Of a DNA stretch of 5,808 nucleotides, positions 1 to 5,808 are shown one piece after another. Every line of letters starts with the position of its first letter. The stretch's first letter is position 1. The notes below the pieces were generated by a model, which did no database searches, was not told the origin of the DNA, and saw only the letters and a program-made list of their open reading frames with translations. Both the position numbers and the translations under genes were made by a program. The DNA comes from an uncultured Clostridia bacterium (lineage in GTDB: Bacteria; Bacillota; Clostridia; Oscillospirales; Oscillospiraceae): contig CAMWQV010000156.1 of assembly GCA_947176425.1 (NCBI GenBank), forward strand, positions 1 through 5,808, given 5' to 3'.

Positions 1-987
1 AGTACCGCCGCAAAGGTACTGGCTGACAAAGGGCTTCACGTCCTGCTGGTAGAACGGCATAAACTCCCTCGCTATAAATCATGTTCCGGCGTTCTGATCC
101 AGAAAACAATGGACTTGGTGCGGCGCTATTATGGACAGGATGTGCCGCTGTCCGCAACGTGTACCCCGGTAGAAAATCGGGGCATGATCTTCACGGACGA
201 CAAGGGCCGGGAGTTCCGCTTTGAGCAGGGCGGGTTGAACGTCTGGCGTAGTTCCTTTGATAACTGGCTGACGGAGCAGGCGGCAGCGTCCGGCGCAGAA
301 GTCCGGGACAGCACCAGCGCCATCTCCTGCGAGGAACAGGACGATTTGATCTCTGTTACGCTACGGGGGGAATCGTCCTGCACGGAACAGGCCAGATACG
401 TCATTGACTGTGAGGGTGTCACCGGCGTATTAAAGCGGAAATTGCTTGGGAACAACAAAGATTTCATCACGACTTTTCAGACATTCAACCGGGGAACAGT
501 CCAGTTAGACCCACACTACTTCTACGCCTACTTACAGCCGGAGCTATCCGAATATGACGCATGGTTCAACGTGAAAGATGAAATGCTGGTGCTTGGTGTT
601 TCCGTGAAGGACACCAGCAGAATTGAGCATTTCTATCAGCGGTTTATCTCTTACATGGAAACACATCACGGCTTGCAGATCGAGCAACAGGTCAAAGAGG
701 AAAAGTGGCTGATGCCTCATATCCGGCCCGGTTGCTCCGTCACCTATGGACAGGGCCGGGTGCTGTTCGCCGGTGAGATCGCTGGTTTCCTCAATCCGAT
801 GGGCGAGGGTATTTCTGCCGGGATGGAGAGCGGCTACTGTGCCGCCCACGCCATAGCAAATCACTTTGATGCTTTGGATATGATCTACGCAGACTACCAG
901 CGGGACACCCAGCAGCTAAAGTCATACATGGAACGTCAATGGAGTTTTGTAGGCCGGATGGCTGACACGTTTTCGGAAATGATTTAA
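1..987 (+). CDS. FAD-dependent oxidoreductase, geranylgeranyl-reductase-like family (5' partial)
   Basis: The reading frame is open from base 1, so the gene begins before the window and the ATG at 109 is internal; 328 codons are visible. The first residues (STAAKVLADKGLHVLLVER) are the end of an N-terminal Rossmann FAD-binding fold, with the GxGxxG loop just outside the window and the ribose-binding Glu in LLVER. PRYKSCSGVL resembles the conserved P-R-x-K-x-C-G-G segment of geranylgeranyl reductase-like flavoproteins. DCEGVTGVLKRKL (about residues 136-148) corresponds to the DG-x-x-S-x-x-R-x-x-L motif. FAGEIAGFLNPMGEGISAGMESG (about 256-278) is the second FAD-binding motif, normally GDAAGF-NP-GEGI; here the usual Asp is Glu. 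It is likely a soluble or membrane-associated reductase or hydroxylase-type flavoenzyme; the substrate is unknown. It is clearly richer in GC than the next genes (37 of 60 bases in 241-300), which suggests a separate history. No terminator-like hairpin follows it. Confidence 0.85.
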   Translation, partial: STAAKVLADKGLHVLLVERHKLPRYKSCSGVLIQKTMDLVRRYYGQDVPLSATCTPVENRGMIFTDDKGREFRFEQGGLNVWRSSFDNWLTEQAAASGAEVRDSTSAISCEEQDDLISVTLRGESSCTEQARYVIDCEGVTGVLKRKLLGNNKDFITTFQTFNRGTVQLDPHYFYAYLQPELSEYDAWFNVKDEMLVLGVSVKDTSRIEHFYQRFISYMETHHGLQIEQQVKEEKWLMPHIRPGCSVTYGQGRVLFAGEIAGFLNPMGEGISAGMESGYCAAHAIANHFDALDMIYADYQRDTQQLKSYMERQWSFVGRMADTFSEMI

Positions 988-1029
988 TTATTGTCGGAAA
1001 ATTTGAGTGAACAGGAATTAGAAATTTGA
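973..1029 (+). repeat. Imperfect direct repeats before the response regulator
   Basis: TCGGAAA occurs at 973-979 and again at 994-1000, 21 bases apart, and AAATTTGA occurs at 999-1006 and 1022-1029, 23 bases apart. Together they give three related A/T-rich blocks about two helical turns apart, running from the end of the oxidoreductase gene into the gap before the regulator. OmpR-family regulators often bind such direct repeats, but the blocks are short and A/T-rich and could be chance. The palindrome half-site found before the transporter (TTACATT) is absent here. I see no convincing promoter in this gap; GATAAT at 1039-1044 lacks a good -35 and lies too close to the start codon. Confidence 0.3.
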
Positions 1030-1065
1030 TCCAACATGGATAATGGCAATAGGAGAAAATGCACT

Positions 1066-1728
1066 ATGAAAATATTTATTATTGAAGATGAATATGCTAT
1101 CCGCATGGAATTAGGTCAGCTCCTTTTGAAATACGGATATGAATGTGAAAGCAGCGAAAATTTTCAGAATATTGGAAACGAAGCGTTAAATTCAGGGGCA
1201 GACCTGATTTTGCTGGACATCAATCTTCCCTATCAGGACGGATTTCAAGTGTGCAGAGATATTCGGAAGCAGTCAAATGTACCTATCATCATTCTTAGCA
1301 GCAGAAACACAGACTTTGACGAACTGATGGGATTAAACATTGGAGCGGACGATTATATTTCAAAACCATATAATGCACAGGTATTGCTGGCGCGTATTCA
1401 AAAGATATTGTCTCGAACGTATGAAGTGCAGTCTAACGCGGTGTTGCTCCATAAGGGCTTGACACTTAATCTTTTGAAAGCGACGATCTCCTACTCAGGA
1501 CAGGAAAAAGAACTTTCTAAAAACGAGCTGGGAATTTTGAGGATACTGATGGTAAATAAGGGAAATATCATTCCCAGGGATGCCATTATTGATGAATTAT
1601 GGCAGAGCGAAGAATTTATAGATGAAAATACACTGAACGTCAATATTGTCCGGCTTCGCAAGAAGCTGGCTGAGATCGGTTTGCCAGATTATCTGATAAC
1701 GAAACGGGGAATGGGGTATTTTGTATGA
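1066..1728 (+). CDS. OmpR/BceR-type response regulator
   Basis: This is a 220-residue cytoplasmic DNA-binding regulator, the usual length for the OmpR family. The ATG at 1066 is chosen because AGGAG at 1051-1055 sits 10 bases before it and the protein then begins MKIFIIEDE like other receivers; the in-frame ATG at 1036 has no ribosome site and adds an atypical ten-residue tail. The receiver domain covers about residues 1-115: acidic pair E7/D8, phosphoacceptor D51 in LILLDINLP, S78 at the switch position usually Thr or Ser, and K100-P101. A winged-helix domain covers about 125-220, with the recognition-helix region TLNVNIVRLRKKL and the wing ITKRGMGYFV. The last bases overlap the kinase start (ATGA), so the two are translationally coupled. 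By family knowledge it would activate the adjacent transporter operon when phosphorylated. The region is AT-rich compared with the upstream oxidoreductase. Confidence 0.95.
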   Translation: MKIFIIEDEYAIRMELGQLLLKYGYECESSENFQNIGNEALNSGADLILLDINLPYQDGFQVCRDIRKQSNVPIIILSSRNTDFDELMGLNIGADDYISKPYNAQVLLARIQKILSRTYEVQSNAVLLHKGLTLNLLKATISYSGQEKELSKNELGILRILMVNKGNIIPRDAIIDELWQSEEFIDENTLNVNIVRLRKKLAEIGLPDYLITKRGMGYFV

Positions 1729-2741
1729 AATTTGCAGATTACTTTTTAGATCGGATATTTTCGGTAATCTGCTTTATTACCGCAGCATTACTCATTTGTG
1801 GATTACTATGGCTAATTGAGATTCCAAAAATTTTTATCATTTTTACGATTACCGTTTTATTTATGTCATTTGCAATCTCTTTCTTGTGGGACTTTCAGCG
1901 TAGACGAGGATATTACAATCAGATTCTGAATCTTTTGACCCAGTTGGATGAAAAGACCTTGCTGTCTGAGATTGTTATGCGTCCAAATTTCTTGGATGGG
2001 CAAATCATCTCTGATATTCTATGTCAAAGCAATAAATATCAAAATGACAAGATTGCAGAGATACAACAGCAAAACCGGGAATACCGGGATTTCCTTGACA
2101 CATGGGTACATGAAATCAAGACCCCCATTACATCAGCCAGATTGATTGCAGAAAACGAAAAGAACCCCGTTACCCTTAGAATAGATGATGAACTTCGCAA
2201 AATAGAACATTTTGTAGACTTGGTACTGTATTATGCCAGAAGTAGTGATGTAGAAAAAGATTTCAAGATAGAAAAAACCACTGTAAAAGAGCTTGTAAGT
2301 ATGGCGTTAAAAAATTACTCAAAGGCCATCATACGGGCAGGTGGGCGTATCAAAATGGAGCAGTTAGACATTCCTATCTGCGCGGATAGAAAAAGCTGCG
2401 CATTTATAATTGGTCAAATCATTTCAAACGCGATTAAATACCGGCAGGATGATTTTACTCTGAGTTTCTTCACTCAAATAGAAAAGAATGGGATTTCCCT
2501 TTTTATTGAGGACAATGGAATCGGAATTGATGCTGCTGATCTTCCTCGCGTCTTTACTAAGGGTTTTACTGGAAATAATGGCAGACAATTCTCAAAGTCT
2601 ACCGGCATTGGCCTATATCTTTGCAAACGGCTATGTGACAAGATGAACATGGAAATTTCAATCAGTAGTAGTTTGGGTAGAGGGACTACGTTGACGTTAT
2701 ATTTTCCAGCGGAGAGTTTGTTGCAAGAGGCGGGGCTATGA
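1725..2741 (+). CDS. BceS-type intramembrane-sensing histidine kinase
   Basis: This 338-residue kinase has two membrane helices, about residues 11-31 and 36-54, separated by only about five residues (IEIPK). That is the hallmark of intramembrane-sensing kinases, which lack an extracellular sensor domain. The dimerisation and phosphotransfer domain holds the H-box FLDTWVHEIKTPIT, with H129 the likely phosphorylated residue. The ATPase domain shows the N-box QIISNAIKY (N235), the G1 box DNGIGID (263-269), an F-box region VFTKGFTG, and the G2 box STGIGLYL (292-299). All catalytic motifs appear intact. The start ATG overlaps the regulator stop by four bases, with GGGG at 1713-1716 as a plausible ribosome site. 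BceS-type kinases form a sensory complex with the BceAB transporter and respond to transport activity; the adjacent transporter fits this role. Base use is AT-rich (15 of 60 GC in 1801-1860). Confidence 0.95.
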   Translation: MKFADYFLDRIFSVICFITAALLICGLLWLIEIPKIFIIFTITVLFMSFAISFLWDFQRRRGYYNQILNLLTQLDEKTLLSEIVMRPNFLDGQIISDILCQSNKYQNDKIAEIQQQNREYRDFLDTWVHEIKTPITSARLIAENEKNPVTLRIDDELRKIEHFVDLVLYYARSSDVEKDFKIEKTTVKELVSMALKNYSKAIIRAGGRIKMEQLDIPICADRKSCAFIIGQIISNAIKYRQDDFTLSFFTQIEKNGISLFIEDNGIGIDAADLPRVFTKGFTGNNGRQFSKSTGIGLYLCKRLCDKMNMEISISSSLGRGTTLTLYFPAESLLQEAGL

Positions 2742-2750
2742 CCCGCCTCT
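2726..2750 (+). other. GC-rich hairpin across the kinase stop codon
   Basis: AGAGGCGGG (2726-2734) and CCCGCCTCT (2742-2750) form a perfect 9-base-pair stem with a 7-base loop that contains the kinase stop codon. No run of T follows (the next bases are CACCTTACATT), so it is not a standard intrinsic terminator. It may slow transcription, protect the 3' end of the regulator-kinase mRNA, or act as a partial terminator between the regulatory and transporter genes. Confidence 0.55.
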
Positions 2751-2751
2751 C

Positions 2752-2779
2752 ACCTTACATTCTGGTAAGGTAAATGTAA
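2752..2779 (+). promoter_or_regulatory. Palindromic candidate operator for the response regulator
   Basis: Two nested inverted repeats are visible. TTACATT (2755-2761) pairs with AATGTAA (2773-2779) across 11 bases, and ACCTTAC (2752-2758) pairs with GTAAGGT (2765-2771) across 6 bases. A tandem GGTAAGGTAA lies inside at 2764-2773. The site occupies the place where a -35 box would be for the -10 at 2785-2790, the usual place for activator binding. It lies directly before the transporter genes, the known target of BceR-type regulators. Binding by the regulator encoded at 1066-1728 is inferred. Confidence 0.5.
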
Positions 2780-2784
2780 TCTAT

Positions 2785-2790
2785 TATAAT
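2785..2790 (+). promoter_or_regulatory. -10 box of the transporter operon promoter
   Basis: TATAAT is a perfect sigma-A -10 hexamer. With spacers of 16 to 18 bases, the -35 position reads TGGTAA, CTGGTA or TCTGGT, none close to TTGACA. A strong -10 with a poor -35 overlapped by a palindrome suggests an activator-dependent promoter. Transcription would start near 2797, giving a leader of about 65 bases. Confidence 0.55.
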
Positions 2791-2807
2791 AGCGTAGTTA
2801 GGTTCGC

Positions 2808-2868
2808 CATGATAAAATCAAGACGCAGAGGGCAATCGTCCTTTGGGAAGGAGCTGATTTTATGAATG
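2808..2868 (+). promoter_or_regulatory. Structured leader that can bury the ribosome site and start codon of the ATPase gene
   Basis: ATAAAATCA (2812-2820) is a perfect complement of TGATTTTAT (2855-2863), which includes the first two bases of the ATG at 2862. CAT (2808-2810) can pair further with ATG (2866-2868). Within the loop, TCCTT (2839-2843) and AAGGA (2848-2852) form a small hairpin with a TGGG loop that covers the Shine-Dalgarno AAGGAG (2848-2853). An alternative pairing of AGAGG (2827-2831) with CCTTT (2840-2844) would release the ribosome site. This suggests possible translational control, but pairing was judged by eye without folding energies, and the outer stem is AT-rich. Confidence 0.4.
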
Positions 2869-3632
2869 ATACGATTTTGCAGGTTGATGATATTCAAAAA
2901 TATTACGGGAACAAAGGCAACCTGACAAAAGCTGTAGACCACATTTCCTTTTCGGTTAAGAAAGGGGAGTTTCTCGGCATCATGGGGGCCTCCGGTTCCG
3001 GCAAGACCACCCTGCTCAACTGCATCTCTACTATTGACAGCGTTACCAGTGGGCATATCTATGTTGAGGGGAAGGATATTACTTCCCTGCATGGAGGACA
3101 GCTTTCCGATTTTCGGGGCCAGAAACTTGGATTCATTTTCCAGGATTTCAACCTGCTGGATACGCTCACCGCAGAGGAAAACATCTCACTGGCACTGTCT
3201 ATTGCAGGCGTTAAGCCATCGCAAATCCAAAAACAGGTAAAACAGATTGCGGAGTCTCTCAACATTTCCGAAGTGCTGACTAAATATCCTTACCAAATGT
3301 CTGGCGGACAGCAGCAACGTGTAGCAGCGGCTCGTGCGATGGTAACAGACCCTGCTATCGTCTTGGCCGATGAACCTACCGGAGCGTTAGATACCAATTC
3401 TTCACGGATGCTTTTGACCATGCTGACTGAATTGAATGTTCGGCTCAGCGCCACGATCCTGATGGTCACTCATGACGCCTTTTCAGCCAGCTACTGCAAC
3501 CGCATCCTGTTTATTAAGGATGGAAAGATCTTCAATGAGCTGAATCGTGGAAGCGACAGCCGCAAAGAGTTCTTTGCAAAGATTTTGGAAGTAGTGTCTG
3601 TGCTGGGAGGTGAGCAAAATGACCTCACTTAA
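2862..3632 (+). CDS. BceA-type ABC transporter ATP-binding protein
   Basis: This 256-residue ATPase is the usual length for the MacB/LolD/BceA group. The start is fixed by AAGGAG at 2848-2853, eight bases before the ATG. All nucleotide-binding motifs are present: Walker A GASGSGKTT (42-50), Q-loop Q94 in FIFQDFNLL, signature SGGQQ (147-151), Walker B IVLADEP (166-172) with catalytic E171, D-loop GALD (174-177) and H-loop H204. Its product would work as a dimer on the inner face of the membrane, powering the permease encoded next, with which it overlaps by 14 bases. In Bce-type systems the ATPase is needed both for resistance to antimicrobial peptides and for signalling through the kinase. GC content is higher here (32 of 60 in 2941-3000) than in the kinase gene. 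General MacB-like export is an alternative, but the kinase and permease types favour a Bce module. Confidence 0.95.
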   Translation: MNDTILQVDDIQKYYGNKGNLTKAVDHISFSVKKGEFLGIMGASGSGKTTLLNCISTIDSVTSGHIYVEGKDITSLHGGQLSDFRGQKLGFIFQDFNLLDTLTAEENISLALSIAGVKPSQIQKQVKQIAESLNISEVLTKYPYQMSGGQQQRVAAARAMVTDPAIVLADEPTGALDTNSSRMLLTMLTELNVRLSATILMVTHDAFSASYCNRILFIKDGKIFNELNRGSDSRKEFFAKILEVVSVLGGEQNDLT

Positions 3633-5640
3633 ACTGATACTGAAAAATGTGAGGAAGAACATCCGGGATTACCTGATCTATTTCCTGACCCTGATGCTTT
3701 CCGTGAGCCTATTTTATGCGTTCAACTCCATTTCTGACCAACCCGCATTTTCAGAGATGGGTATGACCCGTACATTTTTGTACGATCAACTCGGCATCAT
3801 GCTCTCCGTTTTGTCGGTGCTCATCGCCATTGTGTTAGCATTCCTGATTATCTATGCAAATCAGTTTCTTCTGAAAAGGCGAAAGAAAGAGCTTGGCATC
3901 TATATGATGCTCGGTATGAAAAAGGGACGCATTTCCCGGATTTTTGCCGGTGAAACTATGTGTGTTGGCTTGATTGCGCTGTTTACTGGTCTGCTTTTCG
4001 GCTTCGCACTATCACAAGCGCTGTCGCTGGTGGCCTTAAAACTATTTGCGATTGAGATTTCAAAGTTCCAGGTAGTATTTTCCTTAGTTGCCTTCAAAAA
4101 AACTGCGCTTTGCTTTGTTGTAATTTTCTTAATCGTTATGGTGTTTAATATTTGGTCAGTTTCCAGTGTTCAGCTCATTGACCTGCTTACGGCCAGTCGT
4201 AAAAACGAGAGTCTAAAAAATACGGGCCGAGTGTTGTCAATATTGTTATTTTTGCTGTCTCTGGCCTGCATTATCACTTCTGGTGTGCTATTTTTCCAAA
4301 ACGGAATTTTACCCACGCGAAAAAATATGTCTTTTCAAATTGCCAGCTTTGCTTTGATAATTGGAACACTTCTTCTCTTTTATTCCCTATCTGCGGTACT
4401 TGTGCAGGTAATCAAGGCAAACAAAAATGTGTATTTGAAGGGTCTAAACGCTTTTCTTGTGCAACAGATTGGGAGTAAAATACGCACCAATTATTTCATC
4501 ATGGCGGTTGTCTGCGGTCTGTTGACTGTGACAATTTGTGCCGTATCGGTCGGGGTAAGCACAGCACTTGCAATGAATGAACTTGCTCAAACCTCTGCTC
4601 CCTATGATCTGAATGTGCTGTCAAATATAGACATTGATGGCGATGGGGATATGGTGGACTTTCTATCTGCTTGCGATGTGAACATGGCAGAGTATGCCGC
4701 ACAGATGGAGCAAATTACTCTATATGAAGCAGATATAACTTATGCGGATCTATTTGCTGGCCAGAGCGTAAGCTGGTGGCCGATTGACAAAAATATCCCT
4801 GATACGAAAATTTCAGTGGTTGCCTTTTCTGATTTTAACAGAGCTTTAGCTATGCAAGGCAAAGAGCCTGTTCATTTAGCTGGCAATCAATATTTGCTGA
4901 ATTGCAATTACAAAGGAACTTACAGATATGTGAAAGCTGCACTGGAAAATCACCCCATCTTGACAGTGGCAGGTATTCCTTTGGAAAGCGCGTCCAACGA
5001 GGTATTGCAAGAAACCTATTTTATGACCTCTGTTGGCAATAATGATCGCGGGACACTGATTCTGCCGGATGCCCTGGTGTCAAGTCTTGAAAAAGATGTA
5101 AATGTGCTATTGGTTTTGTATAAGCCAGAGACGATTTCAGATGAAGTTTTGCAAAAGATGATACCGATTGGGCTGGACGATACACACGGCTATCGGTATG
5201 CAGAGAAAAATATGATGTACGATATGTTCTACGGCTTAAATGCACTTGTGTCTTTTCTCTGCTGCTATATTGGGCTGATCTTCCTGCTAATCTGTGCTGC
5301 ACTTCTGGCATTGAAGCAACTTACCGAAACTGCGGATAATATCTATCGCTATGGATTGCTCCAAAAGCTGGGGGCAAAAAAGGAGCAGGTTAATCAAGCC
5401 CTGCTTTCTCAGACAGCCGTATTTTTTGCAGCTCCATTAGCCGTGGCGGGTATCTTCTCCGTACTGCTGATACAAAAAGCAATGGAAATAGTGGAGGATT
5501 TTATGAACCTTCATATTTCAACAAATTTGATGTTTACCATTTTGTTGTTCTTGGTTGTGTATGGCAGTTATTTTCTTGTAACCTATCTGTCTTGTAAACA
5601 AATGGTGACGGAACGGCAAAACAGAAGAATGGAGGTGTAA
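3619..5640 (+). CDS. BceB-type ABC transporter permease (FtsX family, ten helices)
   Basis: The ATG at 3619 is chosen because GGGAGGTG (3605-3612) is its ribosome site; the in-frame GTG at 3610 lies within that site. The resulting 673-residue protein fits the BceB/VraE size. Hydrophobic segments suggest ten helices at about 18-36, 58-83, 112-138, 163-183, 204-226, 241-264, 292-317, 541-566, 598-617 and 636-657. The large soluble stretch between helices 7 and 8 (about 318-540) is the extracellular domain characteristic of this family, thought to determine which peptide is recognised. FtsX-like cytoplasmic coupling segments are visible at RRKKELGIYMMLGMKK (87-102) and IYRYGLLQKLGAKKEQ (575-590). 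An Asp-rich DIDGDGD (338-344) opens the extracellular domain. By family knowledge it would bind peptide-lipid complexes and pass transport status to the kinase. The specific substrate cannot be read from sequence. Confidence 0.93.
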   Translation: MTSLKLILKNVRKNIRDYLIYFLTLMLSVSLFYAFNSISDQPAFSEMGMTRTFLYDQLGIMLSVLSVLIAIVLAFLIIYANQFLLKRRKKELGIYMMLGMKKGRISRIFAGETMCVGLIALFTGLLFGFALSQALSLVALKLFAIEISKFQVVFSLVAFKKTALCFVVIFLIVMVFNIWSVSSVQLIDLLTASRKNESLKNTGRVLSILLFLLSLACIITSGVLFFQNGILPTRKNMSFQIASFALIIGTLLLFYSLSAVLVQVIKANKNVYLKGLNAFLVQQIGSKIRTNYFIMAVVCGLLTVTICAVSVGVSTALAMNELAQTSAPYDLNVLSNIDIDGDGDMVDFLSACDVNMAEYAAQMEQITLYEADITYADLFAGQSVSWWPIDKNIPDTKISVVAFSDFNRALAMQGKEPVHLAGNQYLLNCNYKGTYRYVKAALENHPILTVAGIPLESASNEVLQETYFMTSVGNNDRGTLILPDALVSSLEKDVNVLLVLYKPETISDEVLQKMIPIGLDDTHGYRYAEKNMMYDMFYGLNALVSFLCCYIGLIFLLICAALLALKQLTETADNIYRYGLLQKLGAKKEQVNQALLSQTAVFFAAPLAVAGIFSVLLIQKAMEIVEDFMNLHISTNLMFTILLFLVVYGSYFLVTYLSCKQMVTERQNRRMEV

Positions 5641-5642
5641 AA

Positions 5643-5792
5643 ATGCCGGAAAATGTTAAATGGGATGCGGTATTCCAGAGTATTACCGATACATGGTTGC
5701 CACTGTTTGGCGTTATAGCTGCGATTGTTGTTATTGCGCTGGTAGTTCACTTTATAAAGAAAATCCCTATGCCAAACCAGGCACCACGATAA
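5643..5792 (+). CDS. Small single-helix membrane protein (49 residues), VraH-like position
   Basis: The ATG at 5643 lies two bases after the permease stop, with a strong ribosome site GGAGGTG at 5631-5637, five bases upstream, inside the end of the permease gene. The frame reads MPENVKWDAVFQSITDTWLP, then a hydrophobic stretch LFGVIAAIVVIALVVHF (21-37), then a basic IKK and a short tail ending NQAPR. This predicts one membrane helix; the KK following it suggests the C-terminus is cytoplasmic. The strong ribosome site and tight spacing argue that it is a real gene translated with the transporter. I do not recognise the family. In Staphylococcus aureus a small one-helix protein, VraH, is encoded after the related transporter VraDE and raises peptide and daptomycin resistance; a similar accessory role is inferred here from position and size, not sequence similarity. 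Confidence 0.8.
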   Translation: MPENVKWDAVFQSITDTWLPLFGVIAAIVVIALVVHFIKKIPMPNQAPR

Positions 5793-5800
5793 ATGAAACC

Positions 5801-5808
5801 GGAGAGGT
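5801..5808 (+). promoter_or_regulatory. Probable ribosome binding site of a following gene
   Basis: The window ends in GGAGAGGT, a good Shine-Dalgarno sequence, just eight bases after the small protein's stop codon. It suggests a further gene in the same operon starting a few bases beyond the edge. An ATG at 5793 also follows the stop directly (MKPER...), but it has no ribosome site, so the downstream start is the more likely reading. Confidence 0.45.

Noticed and set aside
109..111. ATG at 109 as the start of the oxidoreductase
   Set aside because: The same frame is open back to base 1 and encodes a recognisable Rossmann-fold segment and the PRYKSCSG motif, so the gene starts before the window.
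129..470. Minus-strand frame of 113 codons inside the oxidoreductase gene
   Set aside because: It is antisense to a gene with clear family motifs, and its translation shows no domain or membrane pattern; other antisense frames at 544-864, 2784-3092, 3059-3265, 3900-4097, 4499-4702 and 5021-5311 were rejected for the same reason.
1036..1065. Upstream in-frame ATG as the regulator start
   Set aside because: It has no ribosome site and adds residues absent from typical receivers, whereas AGGAG precedes the ATG at 1066 at good spacing.
1948..2145. Second plus-strand frame within the kinase gene
   Set aside because: It overlaps the H-box region of an intact kinase, lacks a ribosome site and has no recognisable features; likewise 3034-3240 inside the ATPase gene.
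3610..3612. GTG at 3610 as the permease start
   Set aside because: It lies inside the Shine-Dalgarno sequence that serves the ATG at 3619.
1..5808. CRISPR array, tRNA, rRNA or insertion sequence
   Set aside because: No regularly spaced repeats, cloverleaf-like sequence, transposase motif or terminal inverted repeats were seen; nearly all of the window is coding.

Overview
The window looks like a low-to-moderate GC Gram-positive chromosome, most likely a gut-type Clostridia/Firmicutes member. The evidence is strong purine-rich Shine-Dalgarno sites, tightly packed genes on one strand, and a Bce-type two-component system next to a Bce-type ABC transporter. This assignment is inferred from gene content only; no marker gene is present.

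Layout, all on the + strand. Positions 1-987 hold the 3' part of an FAD-dependent oxidoreductase of the geranylgeranyl-reductase-like family, whose start lies before the window. After a 78-base gap comes a response regulator (1066-1728) that overlaps a histidine kinase (1725-2741) by four bases (ATGA). A 120-base intergenic region follows. It holds a hairpin over the kinase stop codon, a palindromic candidate operator, a good -10 box without a recognisable -35, and a leader in which the ribosome binding site and start codon can be buried in a stem. The ABC ATPase (2862-3632) and a ten-helix FtsX/BceB-type permease (3619-5640) overlap by 14 bases. Two bases further on is a 49-residue single-helix membrane protein (5643-5792). 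The window ends in another Shine-Dalgarno-like sequence, so the operon probably continues.

How the parts likely work together: the kinase has two membrane helices and almost no extracellular loop, so by analogy with BceS it probably senses through the BceB-like permease and not directly. The phosphorylated regulator would then activate the palindrome-bearing promoter before the transporter genes. Such modules usually give resistance to cell-wall-targeting peptides (bacitracin, lantibiotics, defensins) by freeing lipid-bound targets. The substrate here cannot be read from the sequence. The most interesting points are the small membrane protein at the end of the transporter operon, placed like VraH after VraDE in Staphylococcus aureus, and the structured leader plus operator before the ATPase gene. 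The oxidoreductase is much richer in GC than the two-component genes and may have a different history.
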